From positions 1 through 64,000 of the forward strand of contig JASMKO010000025.1 of assembly GCA_030749225.1 (NCBI GenBank): a DNA stretch of 64,000 nucleotides, written 5' to 3'. The notes beneath the pieces were generated by a model. It was not told the origin of the DNA, made no database searches, and saw only the letters and a list, made by a program, of their open reading frames with translations. Source of the DNA: Verrucomicrobiota bacterium. GTDB lineage: Bacteria > Verrucomicrobiota > Verrucomicrobiia > Limisphaerales > UBA1096. Numbering within the stretch: the stretch's first letter is position 1; every line of letters begins with the position of its first letter. Shown here piece by piece: positions 34,882 to 43,822 of this stretch. Made by a program: the position numbers and the translations under genes.

Positions 34882-36363
34882 CTAAAGCGACTTTTTGATA
34901 TGCTTCAGTTGCTCGGCCTCGGAACGGTTTTTGTAATAGTCATCCAGCGGATAACAGCCACTGACCAGGCCGTTGCGCGGGCCGGTGGTGCAGTCGCTGA
35001 ACGTGCGGCAGATGCGCCGGGGCGTCAGCATCCCATTGGCCATCCCATCCGAGAAAATATCCGGGTAACTCAAGACCATCCGCCCCAAGCCAACGACATC
35101 GACCCATCCATCGCGCACGAGGCACTGTGTGACGTGCGGCAGATAATCCTGCAGGTAGCTGTAGGCGCACCCGGCGATGGCGAGGTGGGCTGGCGCCGAT
35201 TCGCAGATTTTCCGGACGACCTGGATCTGCCGCTCGACATCGACGAGCGGATCATATGCCGGTTGGTAGCCGTCGGAGGGCGGATAAGCCGCCGGCCGCT
35301 GGATGTGCGGACTGTAGTACGGCGAGCCAGCGCTGAGGCTGACGAGTTTGACCCCCAAGTCTGCGCACAGTTTCACAAATTGCTGCGGCTCTGTAAGATC
35401 AACCTCAAGCGGATTGTCGGGATTCAGCCCAAACCCATAGTGGTATGGCAGACAATTGGAGAAATCCTCCGGGATACCGGGGCCGAGCCTGTTCGACTGC
35501 GACTGAGCCGGGTTGGGACGAAACGGCACAAAGTCAAATGCGCTTACACGCACGATCACATCGATGTAATTCTGGTCGGCACGAATACCGTCGATGATCT
35601 CCCGCAGAATTCGGGTACGGTTCTCGAACGAACCACCGTAACGGCCGGCCCGCGTGCGGGCACTAAGAAATTCGTGCAGCAGATAGCCGTGGCAATGCTT
35701 GATATCGATGAAGTCAGCCCCCGCCTCAGCGGCGATCCGAGCGGCGCGAATGTAGTCGCGGATGAGTTCGGTGATCTCATCGTCGGTCCAGATCTGATCG
35801 TTTCTGGTAACATTGAATTTCGCATCGAGAATCGGATGCCGGTAGGCGACCCGCGGTTCGTACCGAGTTTTTTCATTAGGACGGCAAAAGCGTCCCGAGT
35901 GGGTCAGTTGAAAGCCAATCACCAGATCCTCGGTCGAACCATGGCGTGCAGTATGCACCGCAATCAATGTTTCGCGCAGACCGGCGATATCGGCCTGGTT
36001 CACCTCGTTTAGGATGAGTTGGTTCGGATTGGCGCGGCCGTCGGGGCGGACGGCCATCGCTTCGCCGCCCAGGATCAGCTTGGCCCCACTCTCGCCGAAA
36101 CGTTGCCAACGGCGGGTTATCTCGTCGGTCACGCCACCAGTGGTTGTGCCATCCCAACCTTCCATCGGATGGATCGCGATGCGGTTGCCGGGCGTCTTGC
36201 CGCCGAGTTTGATTCGGTCGAGCGGCTTGGCCAAAGGCGACTCAGCACATGGCAGGATCACATCGTCGCACGGCAGATCGAGGCCAAGCGAGGCCGCATG
36301 GTCGCGGAAGGCCTGCGATGTCTTTAGCGACGGGATACGCGTAAGTTTGAACGGCTCGGCCAC
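34882..36363 (-). CDS. Old yellow enzyme-type NADH:flavin oxidoreductase
   Basis: 493 residues. NRIAIHPMEGWDGTTTGGVTDEITRRW is the FMN-binding start of the TIM barrel, FQLTHSGRFCRP and DIKHCHGYLLHEFLS (catalytic His-x-x-His region) and RYGGSFENRTRILREIIDGIR are family signatures; VDVVGLGRMVLSYPD binds the FMN phosphate. These enzymes reduce activated C=C bonds or demethylate. It is slightly longer than usual (about 360-400), with an N-terminal extension of about 55 residues. Located between the GH88 and EgtD-like genes. Confidence 0.88.
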   Translation of the reverse strand: MAEPFKLTRIPSLKTSQAFRDHAASLGLDLPCDDVILPCAESPLAKPLDRIKLGGKTPGNRIAIHPMEGWDGTTTGGVTDEITRRWQRFGESGAKLILGGEAMAVRPDGRANPNQLILNEVNQADIAGLRETLIAVHTARHGSTEDLVIGFQLTHSGRFCRPNEKTRYEPRVAYRHPILDAKFNVTRNDQIWTDDEITELIRDYIRAARIAAEAGADFIDIKHCHGYLLHEFLSARTRAGRYGGSFENRTRILREIIDGIRADQNYIDVIVRVSAFDFVPFRPNPAQSQSNRLGPGIPEDFSNCLPYHYGFGLNPDNPLEVDLTEPQQFVKLCADLGVKLVSLSAGSPYYSPHIQRPAAYPPSDGYQPAYDPLVDVERQIQVVRKICESAPAHLAIAGCAYSYLQDYLPHVTQCLVRDGWVDVVGLGRMVLSYPDIFSDGMANGMLTPRRICRTFSDCTTGPRNGLVSGCYPLDDYYKNRSEAEQLKHIKKSL

Positions 36364-36369
36364 GCTAGA

Positions 36370-37749
36370 TTAGTAGTCAAAAAACGTGAGGTAGCATTCG
36401 CCACGCGCCTCGCGGAGGAGCATCAGCGCCAGTTCGCGCGCGTGATAGTCGCCCCACATCGAGCTTTCGCCGCACGGGATTTTGCGGCCGCGCGGGATGT
36501 AATCCCAGCCGTTGGGCCGGTGATAAACCGAGTGCAACAGCAGGCCTTGGTGCCGGACATCCGTGGAGAGATACGGCACCTGCAGCAGCGTGTTGGCGAT
36601 GGTCAAGCCGGCTTGCCGGTAGCGCGTGCCTTCCGATTTTTTACCGGTGTTGCCCAGATAGTTACCCAAGCGCACAAGACCCTGCGCCGCGATCGCCGCC
36701 GCGGAGGAGTCGACCGGCTCAACGTCGTTTTGAGGATTAGAACACTTAGACAAATAGTCGCCCAAACGGTGCAGTTGCGGCGCGCCGGTGTCCCAAGCAG
36801 GGACACCGTCTGTGCAACTATTGGCAATGTAAAAATCTGCTGTAGCGGTGGCGGCCTTCAGCAACATGGCGATCAACTTGCGGCGGCCCCCGTGCGGCTT
36901 GAGCGCGGTATCCGTGAGTGTGCGGAAAAACTCAAGCTGCTCCGCATAACCGCAGATTGCCCAGGCCAAACCGCGCGTCCAGGTGCTGAACGGCGAGTAC
37001 CCCTGCTGCGAGTTCGGGCAGCGGTAGCTGCCGTCGTTCAGGTTGAAAATGCTCTCGTGTGCGGTGCGGCCGCGCACGTCGTATGCGTCGCGGCCAGCAC
37101 CGTAATAGACCCCGTACACCGCCGTCGCCTCGGCGTGCTGCACAAGCCGGCCGAGCAGCGAGATTTTCCGGTCCCGCTCGCCCATCAGCGCATGGCCAAG
37201 CTGGTGCGCCACTGCGAGCGAGCGCAGCGAGCGGATCGTGTCGATGAACAGCGAATGCGGGCCGTTGAACGAGTAAATATAGCCGCCGCCCGGAATACCG
37301 GTCCATCGCGCCGCCTGCACGGCGCCGGATACCTTGAGCGCCAGTTCGTAAAACTCCAGTTCGCGCAAGTCGTAGGCGAACTTTCCCTCCCGCATGAGGC
37401 GGCGCAAGTTGCCGTAGGTGGAGACATTGTTGAACCCGTGGTCATGGACGCCTGTGTGTGACACGTGCGAAGCCATGTGCTTGACCGTGCCGCGGCGACC
37501 AATCTTCAAAAACCACGCGTCGCCAGTGGCGTCGTACTGCAGCACCGCAGAACCGAACTGAAACCCCTGCGTCCACTCTGTCCAGCCGCGTGTGGTGTAC
37601 TGCCCCTTCTCGGTGAACACCGGCGTGCCCTTGGCCACGCGCCAGCTTTTTTGAATGGACAAAATCTTTTGCCCAGACAACTCGAAGAACCGTTCCAGCC
37701 TTGGAAGCAATTTTTGCGGTGTAAGCCTGCGGTCGATCCTGATAGCCAT
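36370..37749 (-). CDS. GH88-like unsaturated glucuronyl hydrolase
   Basis: 459 residues, six-hairpin (alpha/alpha) barrel. The pattern fits GH88: HDHGFNNVSTYGNL, YSPFSTWTRGLAWAICGYAEQLEFF (WxRGxAW motif), VPAWDTGAP, and EPVDSSAAAIAAQGLVRLGNYL. GH88 enzymes remove the 4,5-unsaturated uronic acid left by polysaccharide lyases from oligosaccharide ends. There is no signal peptide, so it acts in the cytoplasm. Its neighbours are an SDR dehydrogenase and an OYE oxidoreductase, consistent with further processing of the uronate. Confidence 0.8.
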   Translation of the reverse strand: MAIRIDRRLTPQKLLPRLERFFELSGQKILSIQKSWRVAKGTPVFTEKGQYTTRGWTEWTQGFQFGSAVLQYDATGDAWFLKIGRRGTVKHMASHVSHTGVHDHGFNNVSTYGNLRRLMREGKFAYDLRELEFYELALKVSGAVQAARWTGIPGGGYIYSFNGPHSLFIDTIRSLRSLAVAHQLGHALMGERDRKISLLGRLVQHAEATAVYGVYYGAGRDAYDVRGRTAHESIFNLNDGSYRCPNSQQGYSPFSTWTRGLAWAICGYAEQLEFFRTLTDTALKPHGGRRKLIAMLLKAATATADFYIANSCTDGVPAWDTGAPQLHRLGDYLSKCSNPQNDVEPVDSSAAAIAAQGLVRLGNYLGNTGKKSEGTRYRQAGLTIANTLLQVPYLSTDVRHQGLLLHSVYHRPNGWDYIPRGRKIPCGESSMWGDYHARELALMLLREARGECYLTFFDY

Positions 37750-37752
37750 GAC

Positions 37753-38541
37753 TTAAAGTGTGCGGACGTGGAAGCCGCCATCCACGTTGAAGACCTCGCC
37801 GGTGGTGAACGGGAACGAATCGCGCGCCAGCGCCGCGACCGCACGGCCAACATCGGCTGGCTCGCCCCAGCGTCGGATCAGCGTCAGTCCGTCGGCGATG
37901 AGCTGGTCATATTTCTCCTTCACCGGCGCGGTCATGTCGGAGGTGATCACGCCGGGGCACACCTCGTACACGTTGATGCCGTGTTCCGCGAGGCGCGCGG
38001 CGAAGAGCCGGGTGACCATCCCCAGGCCGGCCTTAGCAACGCAGTAGTCGCCGCGGTTGGTCGAGACTGCGTGGGCGCTGACCGAAGAAATGTTGATGAT
38101 TTTCGGGTGGCACTCTTCATCGGCCTTGACCTGCTCAATCATCAATTGTGCGGCGAGCTGGCTTAGAAAGAACGGCCCCTTGAGATTGATCGCCATAAGT
38201 GCGTCCCAGTTTTCCTCGGTGGCGTCGAGCAGGTCGGCGCGGCCGATGGAGGTGATGCCGGCGTTGTTCACAAGCAGATCCAGCCTTCCAAGCGACTCGC
38301 GGGTAAACCGGATCAGCCGGTTGCGATCCGCCGCTTGGCCAACGTCGGCCTGGCACACCTCAACGCGGATCGTGTGCCCGACGGCAGCGGCCCGCTCAGT
38401 GCAGCGCCTGGCCGTCTCGGCAGCAGCAGTCTCGTTCCCGGCGTAATTGACCACCAAGTCGAGCCCCTCCGCCGCCAACTCAAGCGAGATGCCGCGGCCG
38501 ATGCCACGCGACGCGCCTGTGATGAGTGCCACCCGATTCAT
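37753..38541 (-). CDS. Short-chain dehydrogenase/reductase (KduD/FabG-like)
   Basis: About 262 residues from ATG 38541 ([18 protein letters not shown]); the ORF track start adds 13 unrelated residues. TGASRGIG is the NAD(P)-binding loop, [27 protein letters not shown] holds the Ser/Tyr-Lys catalytic set, and the C-terminus has FNVDGGFHV. It lies 3 bp upstream of the GH88 gene, so the two are translationally coupled; the most likely substrate is a ketouronate or sugar, by context. Confidence 0.9.
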   Translation of the reverse strand: MNRVALITGASRGIGRGISLELAAEGLDLVVNYAGNETAAAETARRCTERAAAVGHTIRVEVCQADVGQAADRNRLIRFTRESLGRLDLLVNNAGITSIGRADLLDATEENWDALMAINLKGPFFLSQLAAQLMIEQVKADEECHPKIINISSVSAHAVSTNRGDYCVAKAGLGMVTRLFAARLAEHGINVYEVCPGVITSDMTAPVKEKYDQLIADGLTLIRRWGEPADVGRAVAALARDSFPFTTGEVFNVDGGFHVRTL

Positions 38542-38605
38542 GCGCGACGCAGCGTAAAGAACCGGCCGTGCGATGAACATTTAAATCCGCTCGGCCAAGC
38601 GGCCC

Positions 38606-38646
38606 AAAACCGCCACCGCGAAGTGGGTTGCATCGGGGGCGGTTTT
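38606..38646. promoter_or_regulatory. Inverted repeat in a divergent promoter region
   Basis: AAAACCGCC (38606-38614) and GGCGGTTTT (38638-38646) are perfect 9-nt arms separated by 23 nt. They lie between the divergent SDR/GH88 operon and the TIM-barrel gene and could be a two-site operator or a stem. Confidence 0.4.
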
Positions 38647-38703
38647 ACGATTACTGTCGCGGCCGTTTCTCACGAAACTTTTACGGAAAAACATAGCAGA
38701 ACC

Positions 38704-39750
38704 ATGGCAAAACCGATTTATCACAGCAGCATCGAGGGGGCGCAGCACGGCGGGAAGGGGCTTGACGGCTTCCTAACCTTCGCCAAGGAGGCCGGGGCTG
38801 ACGGCGCACAACCAAGCCACTACATGCTTGAGGATGGCGACACCGGTGAGGCGTTCAAGAGCGCACAAGCAATCCGCGACACGTTCGAGAAACACGGCCT
38901 CAAGCTTGACGGCGTGAGCGGCCACTGCGCGTTCTGGGTGCACACCAGCGCGTGGACCGGCACCCGCAGCGGTCACCCGTTCATCCACGGCCCCAACCAG
39001 GACAAGAGCTCGGAGGAACTTGAGCAGTGGTACGAGGCGTACATCCTCCGGATGATGGATTTGTGCGCCGAGCTTGGCCTAAAAATCCTGCCGATGTTCT
39101 GGGGCGTGTCGCACGGCTGGGAACTGGCTACCGGCTATCCGTGGGGCTTCTGGGCCGGGCCGGGGTTCGACCTCATCAAAGCCGGCGAGGAGCGCTTCGT
39201 GGAGAAGACCGCCAAGATTCGTGCCCACGCCAACAGCCTCGGCATCCGGATCGCGCACGAGATTCATCCCGGCACAGCCGCGATGTGCGCGGAGGAGTTC
39301 GGCCGGCTCGTCGAGATTTGCGACGGCGACGAATGCCTCGGCGTCAACGCTGACCCGTCGCACTGCTGGGAGGGCGAGGACTGGGAAACACGATTCACCC
39401 ACCCCGCCGTGCGCGACCGCGTCTACGCCTGCCACGTGAAGAACTTCGTCGTCCGCCAGGGCGTGCCGCTGCGGCGCATGGACGGCGACTGGCACAACCG
39501 CGCAATGCAGTTCACCGACCTCGGCAGCGGCGACCTGAACATGGTGCGCTACGTCGAGATGCTCATCAAAATCGGCTACCCCGCGCGATACAACAAAATC
39601 ATGGGCACCGAGACCGCCCCGCTCATCGCCGAGACCGAGAGCGCGTACCGAGACCCGGACGCCACCGCCATCGAGGGCATCCAATACGTCCGCGACAACC
39701 TCTGCTTCCCCGTCGCCGAAGGCTCCTTCGAGGACGATATGGGAGCTTAA
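38704..39750 (+). CDS. Sugar phosphate isomerase/epimerase (xylose isomerase-like TIM barrel)
   Basis: About 348 residues from ATG 38704 (MAKPIYHSSIEGAQHG); the ORF-track start at 38335 would overlap the divergent SDR. TIM-barrel pattern with LDGVSGHCAFW, ILPMFWGVSHGWE, IAHEIHPGTAAM (metal-ligand Glu/His), GVNADPSHCWEGED and VYACHVKNF (later ligands). The family interconverts sugars or related acids. Divergent from the SDR-GH88-OYE genes, so it probably belongs to the same catabolic unit. Ends in a strong bidirectional terminator. Confidence 0.82.
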   Translation: MAKPIYHSSIEGAQHGGKGLDGFLTFAKEAGADGAQPSHYMLEDGDTGEAFKSAQAIRDTFEKHGLKLDGVSGHCAFWVHTSAWTGTRSGHPFIHGPNQDKSSEELEQWYEAYILRMMDLCAELGLKILPMFWGVSHGWELATGYPWGFWAGPGFDLIKAGEERFVEKTAKIRAHANSLGIRIAHEIHPGTAAMCAEEFGRLVEICDGDECLGVNADPSHCWEGEDWETRFTHPAVRDRVYACHVKNFVVRQGVPLRRMDGDWHNRAMQFTDLGSGDLNMVRYVEMLIKIGYPARYNKIMGTETAPLIAETESAYRDPDATAIEGIQYVRDNLCFPVAEGSFEDDMGA

Positions 39751-39761
39751 AATTTCTTGCA

Positions 39762-39795
39762 GAAAAAAGGCCCGGCAAATGCCGGGCCTTTTTTA
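39762..39795. terminator. Bidirectional terminator
   Basis: AAAAAAGGCCCGGCA-AA-TGCCGGGCCTTTTTT: a perfect 9-bp GC-rich stem flanked by A6 and T6, so it ends both the TIM-barrel gene (plus) and the SIS gene (minus). Confidence 0.93.
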
Positions 39796-39811
39796 TTGCA
39801 ATTGGCTTAGG

Positions 39812-40381
39812 CTACGCCTTCAGCTCGTCCACTTCCATGAAGGCGTAGCAGAGCATGTGGGCGATGCCCATTTGACAATCCTCGGCGCGCCCGTAGTGGG
39901 TGTCGTCGATCACGATCGTCTCCTTCGCCAAGTCGGCCAACTTACCGCGCTTGCCGCCGACCAGCGCGATGGTATACAGGCCGTTGGCGTTGGCCCATTC
40001 GAACGCCTTGACCAAGTTCGGCGAGCTGCCGCTGACGCTCATCGTCAGCGCGATGTCGCCGGCCTGGCCGTAGTTCTCGAGTTGGCGAACGTAGATGTCC
40101 GCGTAGGCGTAGTCGTTCCCGATCGCAGTCATCCAGCTAACATTGTCATTGAGCGACAAAACCCTGAAGCGTTTGCCCAGCGCATCAGACGAGCCCTTGC
40201 CCAGGTCGGTGGCGAAATGCGACGCGTTGGAGGCGCTGCCGCCGTTGCCGAACACAAAAATCTGCCGCCCCTCGGCGTGGGCTTCCTTGAACTTGAGAAT
40301 GATAGACTCGACCTGCTCAACCGGGATGGAGTCAAGAGAAGCCTTCTCGGCCTCGATATAGTTGGCGATCCATTCGCGCAT
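39812..40381 (-). CDS. SIS-domain sugar phosphate isomerase (GmhA-like)
   Basis: About 189 residues from ATG 40381 (MREWIANYIEAEKASLDSIP); the ORF track begins at a TTG 24 nt upstream. IFVFGNGGSASNASHFATDLGKG is the SIS sugar-phosphate-binding loop as in phosphoheptose isomerase; ALTMSVSGSSPNLVKAFEWAN follows and DDTHYGRAEDCQMGIAHMLCYAFME is close to the GmhA C-terminus (metal-ligand His/Glu region). GmhA makes heptose phosphate for LPS. The ROK sugar kinase gene ends 20 bp upstream, suggesting a joint phosphosugar pathway. Confidence 0.85.
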   Translation of the reverse strand: MREWIANYIEAEKASLDSIPVEQVESIILKFKEAHAEGRQIFVFGNGGSASNASHFATDLGKGSSDALGKRFRVLSLNDNVSWMTAIGNDYAYADIYVRQLENYGQAGDIALTMSVSGSSPNLVKAFEWANANGLYTIALVGGKRGKLADLAKETIVIDDTHYGRAEDCQMGIAHMLCYAFMEVDELKA

Positions 40382-40401
40382 GACGCGAAGCCTCGCAAAA
40401 C

Positions 40402-41322
40402 TCAATCGGCATTCAAAGCCAAAAGCAGTGCGCCGGCCGGCACGGCGTCCTCGCCGAGCTGAGCCAGGCGCACGCTTGGCCCCGGCCGAAGCACATCCAT
40501 GATCGCGCAGCCGAGCGCAGTCTCCACGCCAGCCCGCAGCGGCTCGCCGACCAATGACAGGCCGCCACCGAGGATGATCACCGCCGGGTTGACGAGGTGC
40601 ACTACATGCGACAGGCCAAGCGCGAGCCCGGCGCAGGTCTCGTCGAAAATCGCCTTGGCCCCGGCGTCGCCGTCGGCCATAGCCTTGGCCAACTGCCGCG
40701 CCTCGCCGCCCTCGCCATCAAGCCGCTTGGCCAAGGGCGAGCCGGGGTTGGCAGCAGCATACTCCCGGAGCCTCCAATCCACCGCCCAACCGGAGCAGCG
40801 CGACTCGAGCGTCTCACCCGCCGAGCCAAGCCGCACATGACCGATCTCCGCCTCAGTCAGTGAATGGCCGTGATAAATCTTCCCGTCGAGCACCAGCCCG
40901 CCCCCAATGCCGCTACCGAGCGTGATGTAAAATACCGGGCTTTTTCCCTGCCCCACCCCGGCGAGTGCCTCACCGAGTGCAGCTGTGTTGGCGTCGTTCT
41001 CGACCACCACCGGAGCGCCGTCGGCTTGTTCGCGGAGCCAATCCCGGAGCGGGAAGTCATCCCACCCGGCGACTTGGTGCGAGCAGCAGATTCGGCCGAC
41101 TTGGCGGTCGACCGGCCCGCCGAAGCCGACCCCGATCGCGGTGATGGCTTGCCGATCCGCCAGTTTGGCCAAAGCAGTGACAATCTGCGTGCGGATGCCC
41201 TCCGCGCCCACATCCGGGCATGTGGAAAAGCGTTGCCGGCTGGTGATCGACCCGTCCTGCCTGCCGGTAACGACCTGAATCTTCGTCCCGCCAATCTCGA
41301 TACCAACCAAAACGGAGTCCAT
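40402..41322 (-). CDS. ROK-family sugar kinase
   Basis: About 306 residues from ATG 41322 (MDSVLVGIEIGGTKIQVVTG); the longer ORF-track start overlaps the divergent gene. IEIGGTK is the phosphate-binding loop, VENDANTAALGEALAGVGQGKS has the catalytic Asp, YITLGSGIGGGLVLDG the phosphate 2 loop. The ROK zinc motif (GH..CxCGxxGCxE) is reduced here to GHVRLGSAGETLESRCSG, so zinc is probably not bound. Operon with the GmhA-like isomerase; substrate unknown. It is divergent from the DUF3500 gene. Confidence 0.88.
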   Translation of the reverse strand: MDSVLVGIEIGGTKIQVVTGRQDGSITSRQRFSTCPDVGAEGIRTQIVTALAKLADRQAITAIGVGFGGPVDRQVGRICCSHQVAGWDDFPLRDWLREQADGAPVVVENDANTAALGEALAGVGQGKSPVFYITLGSGIGGGLVLDGKIYHGHSLTEAEIGHVRLGSAGETLESRCSGWAVDWRLREYAAANPGSPLAKRLDGEGGEARQLAKAMADGDAGAKAIFDETCAGLALGLSHVVHLVNPAVIILGGGLSLVGEPLRAGVETALGCAIMDVLRPGPSVRLAQLGEDAVPAGALLLALNAD

Positions 41323-41415
41323 GAAAGCAACCAATTTATTGCCCGAGCCGCAGCCAAAGTCGAGAGATGCATTTTGGCATTGCCATTTCGGGCGGATTGG
41401 CCTGGACTCCTGGGC

Positions 41416-42462
41416 ATGCACTCCATGCGCATTATCCCGTTGATCGTTTTCGTCCTATCTTTGCTGGTTCCGTCAAGCGCCTTTGCCCATCCAGTCGAGG
41501 CCGCGGCGCGCGACATGGCCCATGCAGCCAGCGCCTTCCTCGCCACGCTCAAGCCGGAGCAAAAGGCGAAGGCGGTATTCCCGCTTGACCACGCTGAGCG
41601 TACGCGCTGGCACTTTGTCCCGACGGAGATGCACCCGCGCAAGGGGCTGTCTTTTCGCGACATGACGACCGAGCAACAGCACATGGCCTACGCGTTGCTG
41701 GCCTCGGTATTGAGTGCGCGTGGGGTGCAAAAGACGGCGCAGATCATGAGTCTGGAGCAGATCCTGCACGACGCCAACCCAAAAGGCCGATTCGCCCGCG
41801 ACCCGAAGTGGTACTTCATCAGCACCTTCGGCAAGCCAAGCGCTGAGGGCACTTGGGGCTGGCGTTTTGAGGGGCATCATTTGTCGCTGAGTTTCACCGT
41901 GGTGGACGGCCACATCGGCGGCTTGACGCCGGCCTTTTTCGGCACCAACCCCGGCATCGTGCTCGACGGCCCGCGCAAGGGGCTGCAGGTGCTCGCCGTG
42001 GAGGAGAACACCGCCCGTGCCCTTGTTCGGTCGCTGAACGCCGAGCAGCGCAAAGTGGCCATCGTCGCTGGGAAAGCCCCGGCGGACATCATCACCAAGG
42101 CTGACCGCAAGGCGAGGCGGCTCGAGCCGCTTGGCCTGCCGGCATCTAAGATGAACAAGAAACAGTTCACCCTGCTGTGGAACCTGCTCGAGGAACAACT
42201 CCGCAACTACCGACCCGACCTCGCCGACGAGAGCGTCAAGCATTTCGAGGGGCTCGACCTCGGGAAAATCCACTTCGCCTGGGCCGGCTCGCTCGAGCCG
42301 CGGCAGGGGCATTATTACCGAATCCAGGCGCCGGATTTCCTGATCGAGTACGACAACACGCAGAACGGTGCCAACCATGTCCACTACGTCGTGCGCGACC
42401 TGAGGCACGACTTCGGCGAGGACCTGCTGCAGCAGCATTACGAGCAGCACCACAAAAAGTAG
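41416..42462 (+). CDS. DUF3500 secreted protein
   Basis: About 348 residues from ATG 41416 (an ATG at 41425 also fits); the ORF-track start at 40864 is opposite the ROK gene. Signal peptide MRIIPLIVFVLSLLVPSSAFA. The repeat of ordered segments (WHFVPTEMHPRKGLSFRDMTTEQQHMAYALLASVLSARG, GWRFEGHHLSLSFTVVDG, TPAFFGTNPG, WNLLEEQLRN, FAWAGSLEP and GHYYRIQAPDFLIEYDNTQNGANHVHYVVRD) is the DUF3500 pattern, common in Bacteroidota and PVC genomes and of unknown role. The ends of the protein hold conserved His clusters (HVHYVVRDLRHDF) that could bind metal. Confidence 0.78.
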   Translation: MHSMRIIPLIVFVLSLLVPSSAFAHPVEAAARDMAHAASAFLATLKPEQKAKAVFPLDHAERTRWHFVPTEMHPRKGLSFRDMTTEQQHMAYALLASVLSARGVQKTAQIMSLEQILHDANPKGRFARDPKWYFISTFGKPSAEGTWGWRFEGHHLSLSFTVVDGHIGGLTPAFFGTNPGIVLDGPRKGLQVLAVEENTARALVRSLNAEQRKVAIVAGKAPADIITKADRKARRLEPLGLPASKMNKKQFTLLWNLLEEQLRNYRPDLADESVKHFEGLDLGKIHFAWAGSLEPRQGHYYRIQAPDFLIEYDNTQNGANHVHYVVRDLRHDFGEDLLQQHYEQHHKK

Positions 42463-42547
42463 GCTCGTTTCCCACTACATCCTTTCGCAAGGCCAGCGGC
42501 GCGGGTAACGTGCCCCGGCCTTGGCCCTTCCCCGAGCGCTTGGCTAA

Positions 42548-43738
42548 GTGCAAACTGTTTTGAGCGACACGGCAACAGGAACTGCGAAAGAGGAACTCAC
42601 CCGGCCGGAGGTCGGCCAACGGATCACAGTGCGCATCGACGACGTGGCTTTTGGCGGCGAAGGCGTCGGTCGCGTGAATGGATTTGTCGTGTTCGTACCG
42701 CTCGTGATCGAGGGCGAGGCGGTCGAGGCCAGGATCACCGAGGTGAAGAAAAAATTCGCCCGAGCCGAGCTCGTCGAGATCGTCGAACCGGCGGAGAGCC
42801 GGATCGCACCGGCATGCGACTTTTTCGGCGACTGCGGCGGCTGCCAATACCAGCATATCGCATACGAGGCACAACTGACGATGAAGCGGAAACAGGTCGC
42901 GGCGCTCTTTGGCCGCATCGGCGGTTTCTCGGAGGACCGGGTCGCGCCGGTGGTCGCCTGCCCACAGCCGTTTAACTATCGCAACCGCATCCTGATCCGC
43001 AGCCAATGGAACGGGAAGGCGAAAAAACTGCTGGTCGGCTTCCGCAAGCGCAACTCGCACTGGGTGGTCGAGGTGGACGACTGCAAGATCGCCGAACCGG
43101 CGTTGAACGCACAGATCCCTGAGGTGCGCAACAACCCGCCGAACAAGGGCGGCGTAAAGGTGAACCTGCGCGTCGCCCCGGAGGAGTGGATGGTGCCGGA
43201 TCACTCCTTTTTCCAGACCAACTACTTCATGCTGCCCCGGATGGTGGAGATCCTGCGGAGGATGTTCCAGATAAGCGGCTCGGAATACCTCATCGACGCC
43301 TACTGCGGTGTTGGATTCCTAGGAATCGAGCTGGCCGGCTTGGCAAAGCGCTACGCCGGTGTGGAGTACGACCACCGCGCCATCCTTGCCGCCCGCAAGA
43401 ACGCGGCCAAGTTCGGCGGAGACAACGGCGAGTTCATCGAGGGCCGCACCGAGAACCTGCTGCCAGAACTGCTGACAAAATTCAGCGATGGCAACACCAC
43501 TGTCATTCTTGATCCGCCCCGCAAAGGCTGCGCGACGGCGGCACTTGGCCAACTGCGCGAAATCCGGCCAGCGCAGATCATTTATGTCTCATGCCACCCG
43601 GCCACTCTGGCGCGGGATTTGAACACTCTCTGCGCCGATGGGGTCTACCGTCTGGAGCAGGTCGTGCCGCTGGACATGTTCCCCCACACCCAGCATGTGG
43701 AGTGCGTGACCGACCTGCGGCTCAACACCAGCACATGA
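42548..43738 (+). CDS. RlmD-like 23S rRNA (uracil-C5)-methyltransferase
   Basis: 396 residues from GTG 42548. TRAM domain (RITVRIDDVAFGGEGVGRVNGFVVFVP), cysteine cluster CDFFGDCGGCQYQ for a [4Fe-4S] cluster, SAM-methyltransferase domain (DAYCGVGFLGIELAGLAKRYAGVEY), DPPRKG and catalytic Cys in YVSCHPATLARD. This is the RlmD/RumA-RlmC-RlmCD family, which makes m5U in 23S rRNA; I cannot tell which uridine. Near-palindromes precede the start (GCGCTTGGCTAAGTG at 42536-42550) and lie in the gene (GCACTTGGCCAACTGC at 43541-43556). Confidence 0.9.
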   Translation: MQTVLSDTATGTAKEELTRPEVGQRITVRIDDVAFGGEGVGRVNGFVVFVPLVIEGEAVEARITEVKKKFARAELVEIVEPAESRIAPACDFFGDCGGCQYQHIAYEAQLTMKRKQVAALFGRIGGFSEDRVAPVVACPQPFNYRNRILIRSQWNGKAKKLLVGFRKRNSHWVVEVDDCKIAEPALNAQIPEVRNNPPNKGGVKVNLRVAPEEWMVPDHSFFQTNYFMLPRMVEILRRMFQISGSEYLIDAYCGVGFLGIELAGLAKRYAGVEYDHRAILAARKNAAKFGGDNGEFIEGRTENLLPELLTKFSDGNTTVILDPPRKGCATAALGQLREIRPAQIIYVSCHPATLARDLNTLCADGVYRLEQVVPLDMFPHTQHVECVTDLRLNTST

Positions 43739-43822
43739 ACCGCGAATGGAAGATTCACCTGCCAAAACCAGCCTTGCAATGGGCGCATGGGTGGGGTTCA
43801 ACTGTCGCCGCAACCGAGTGCG

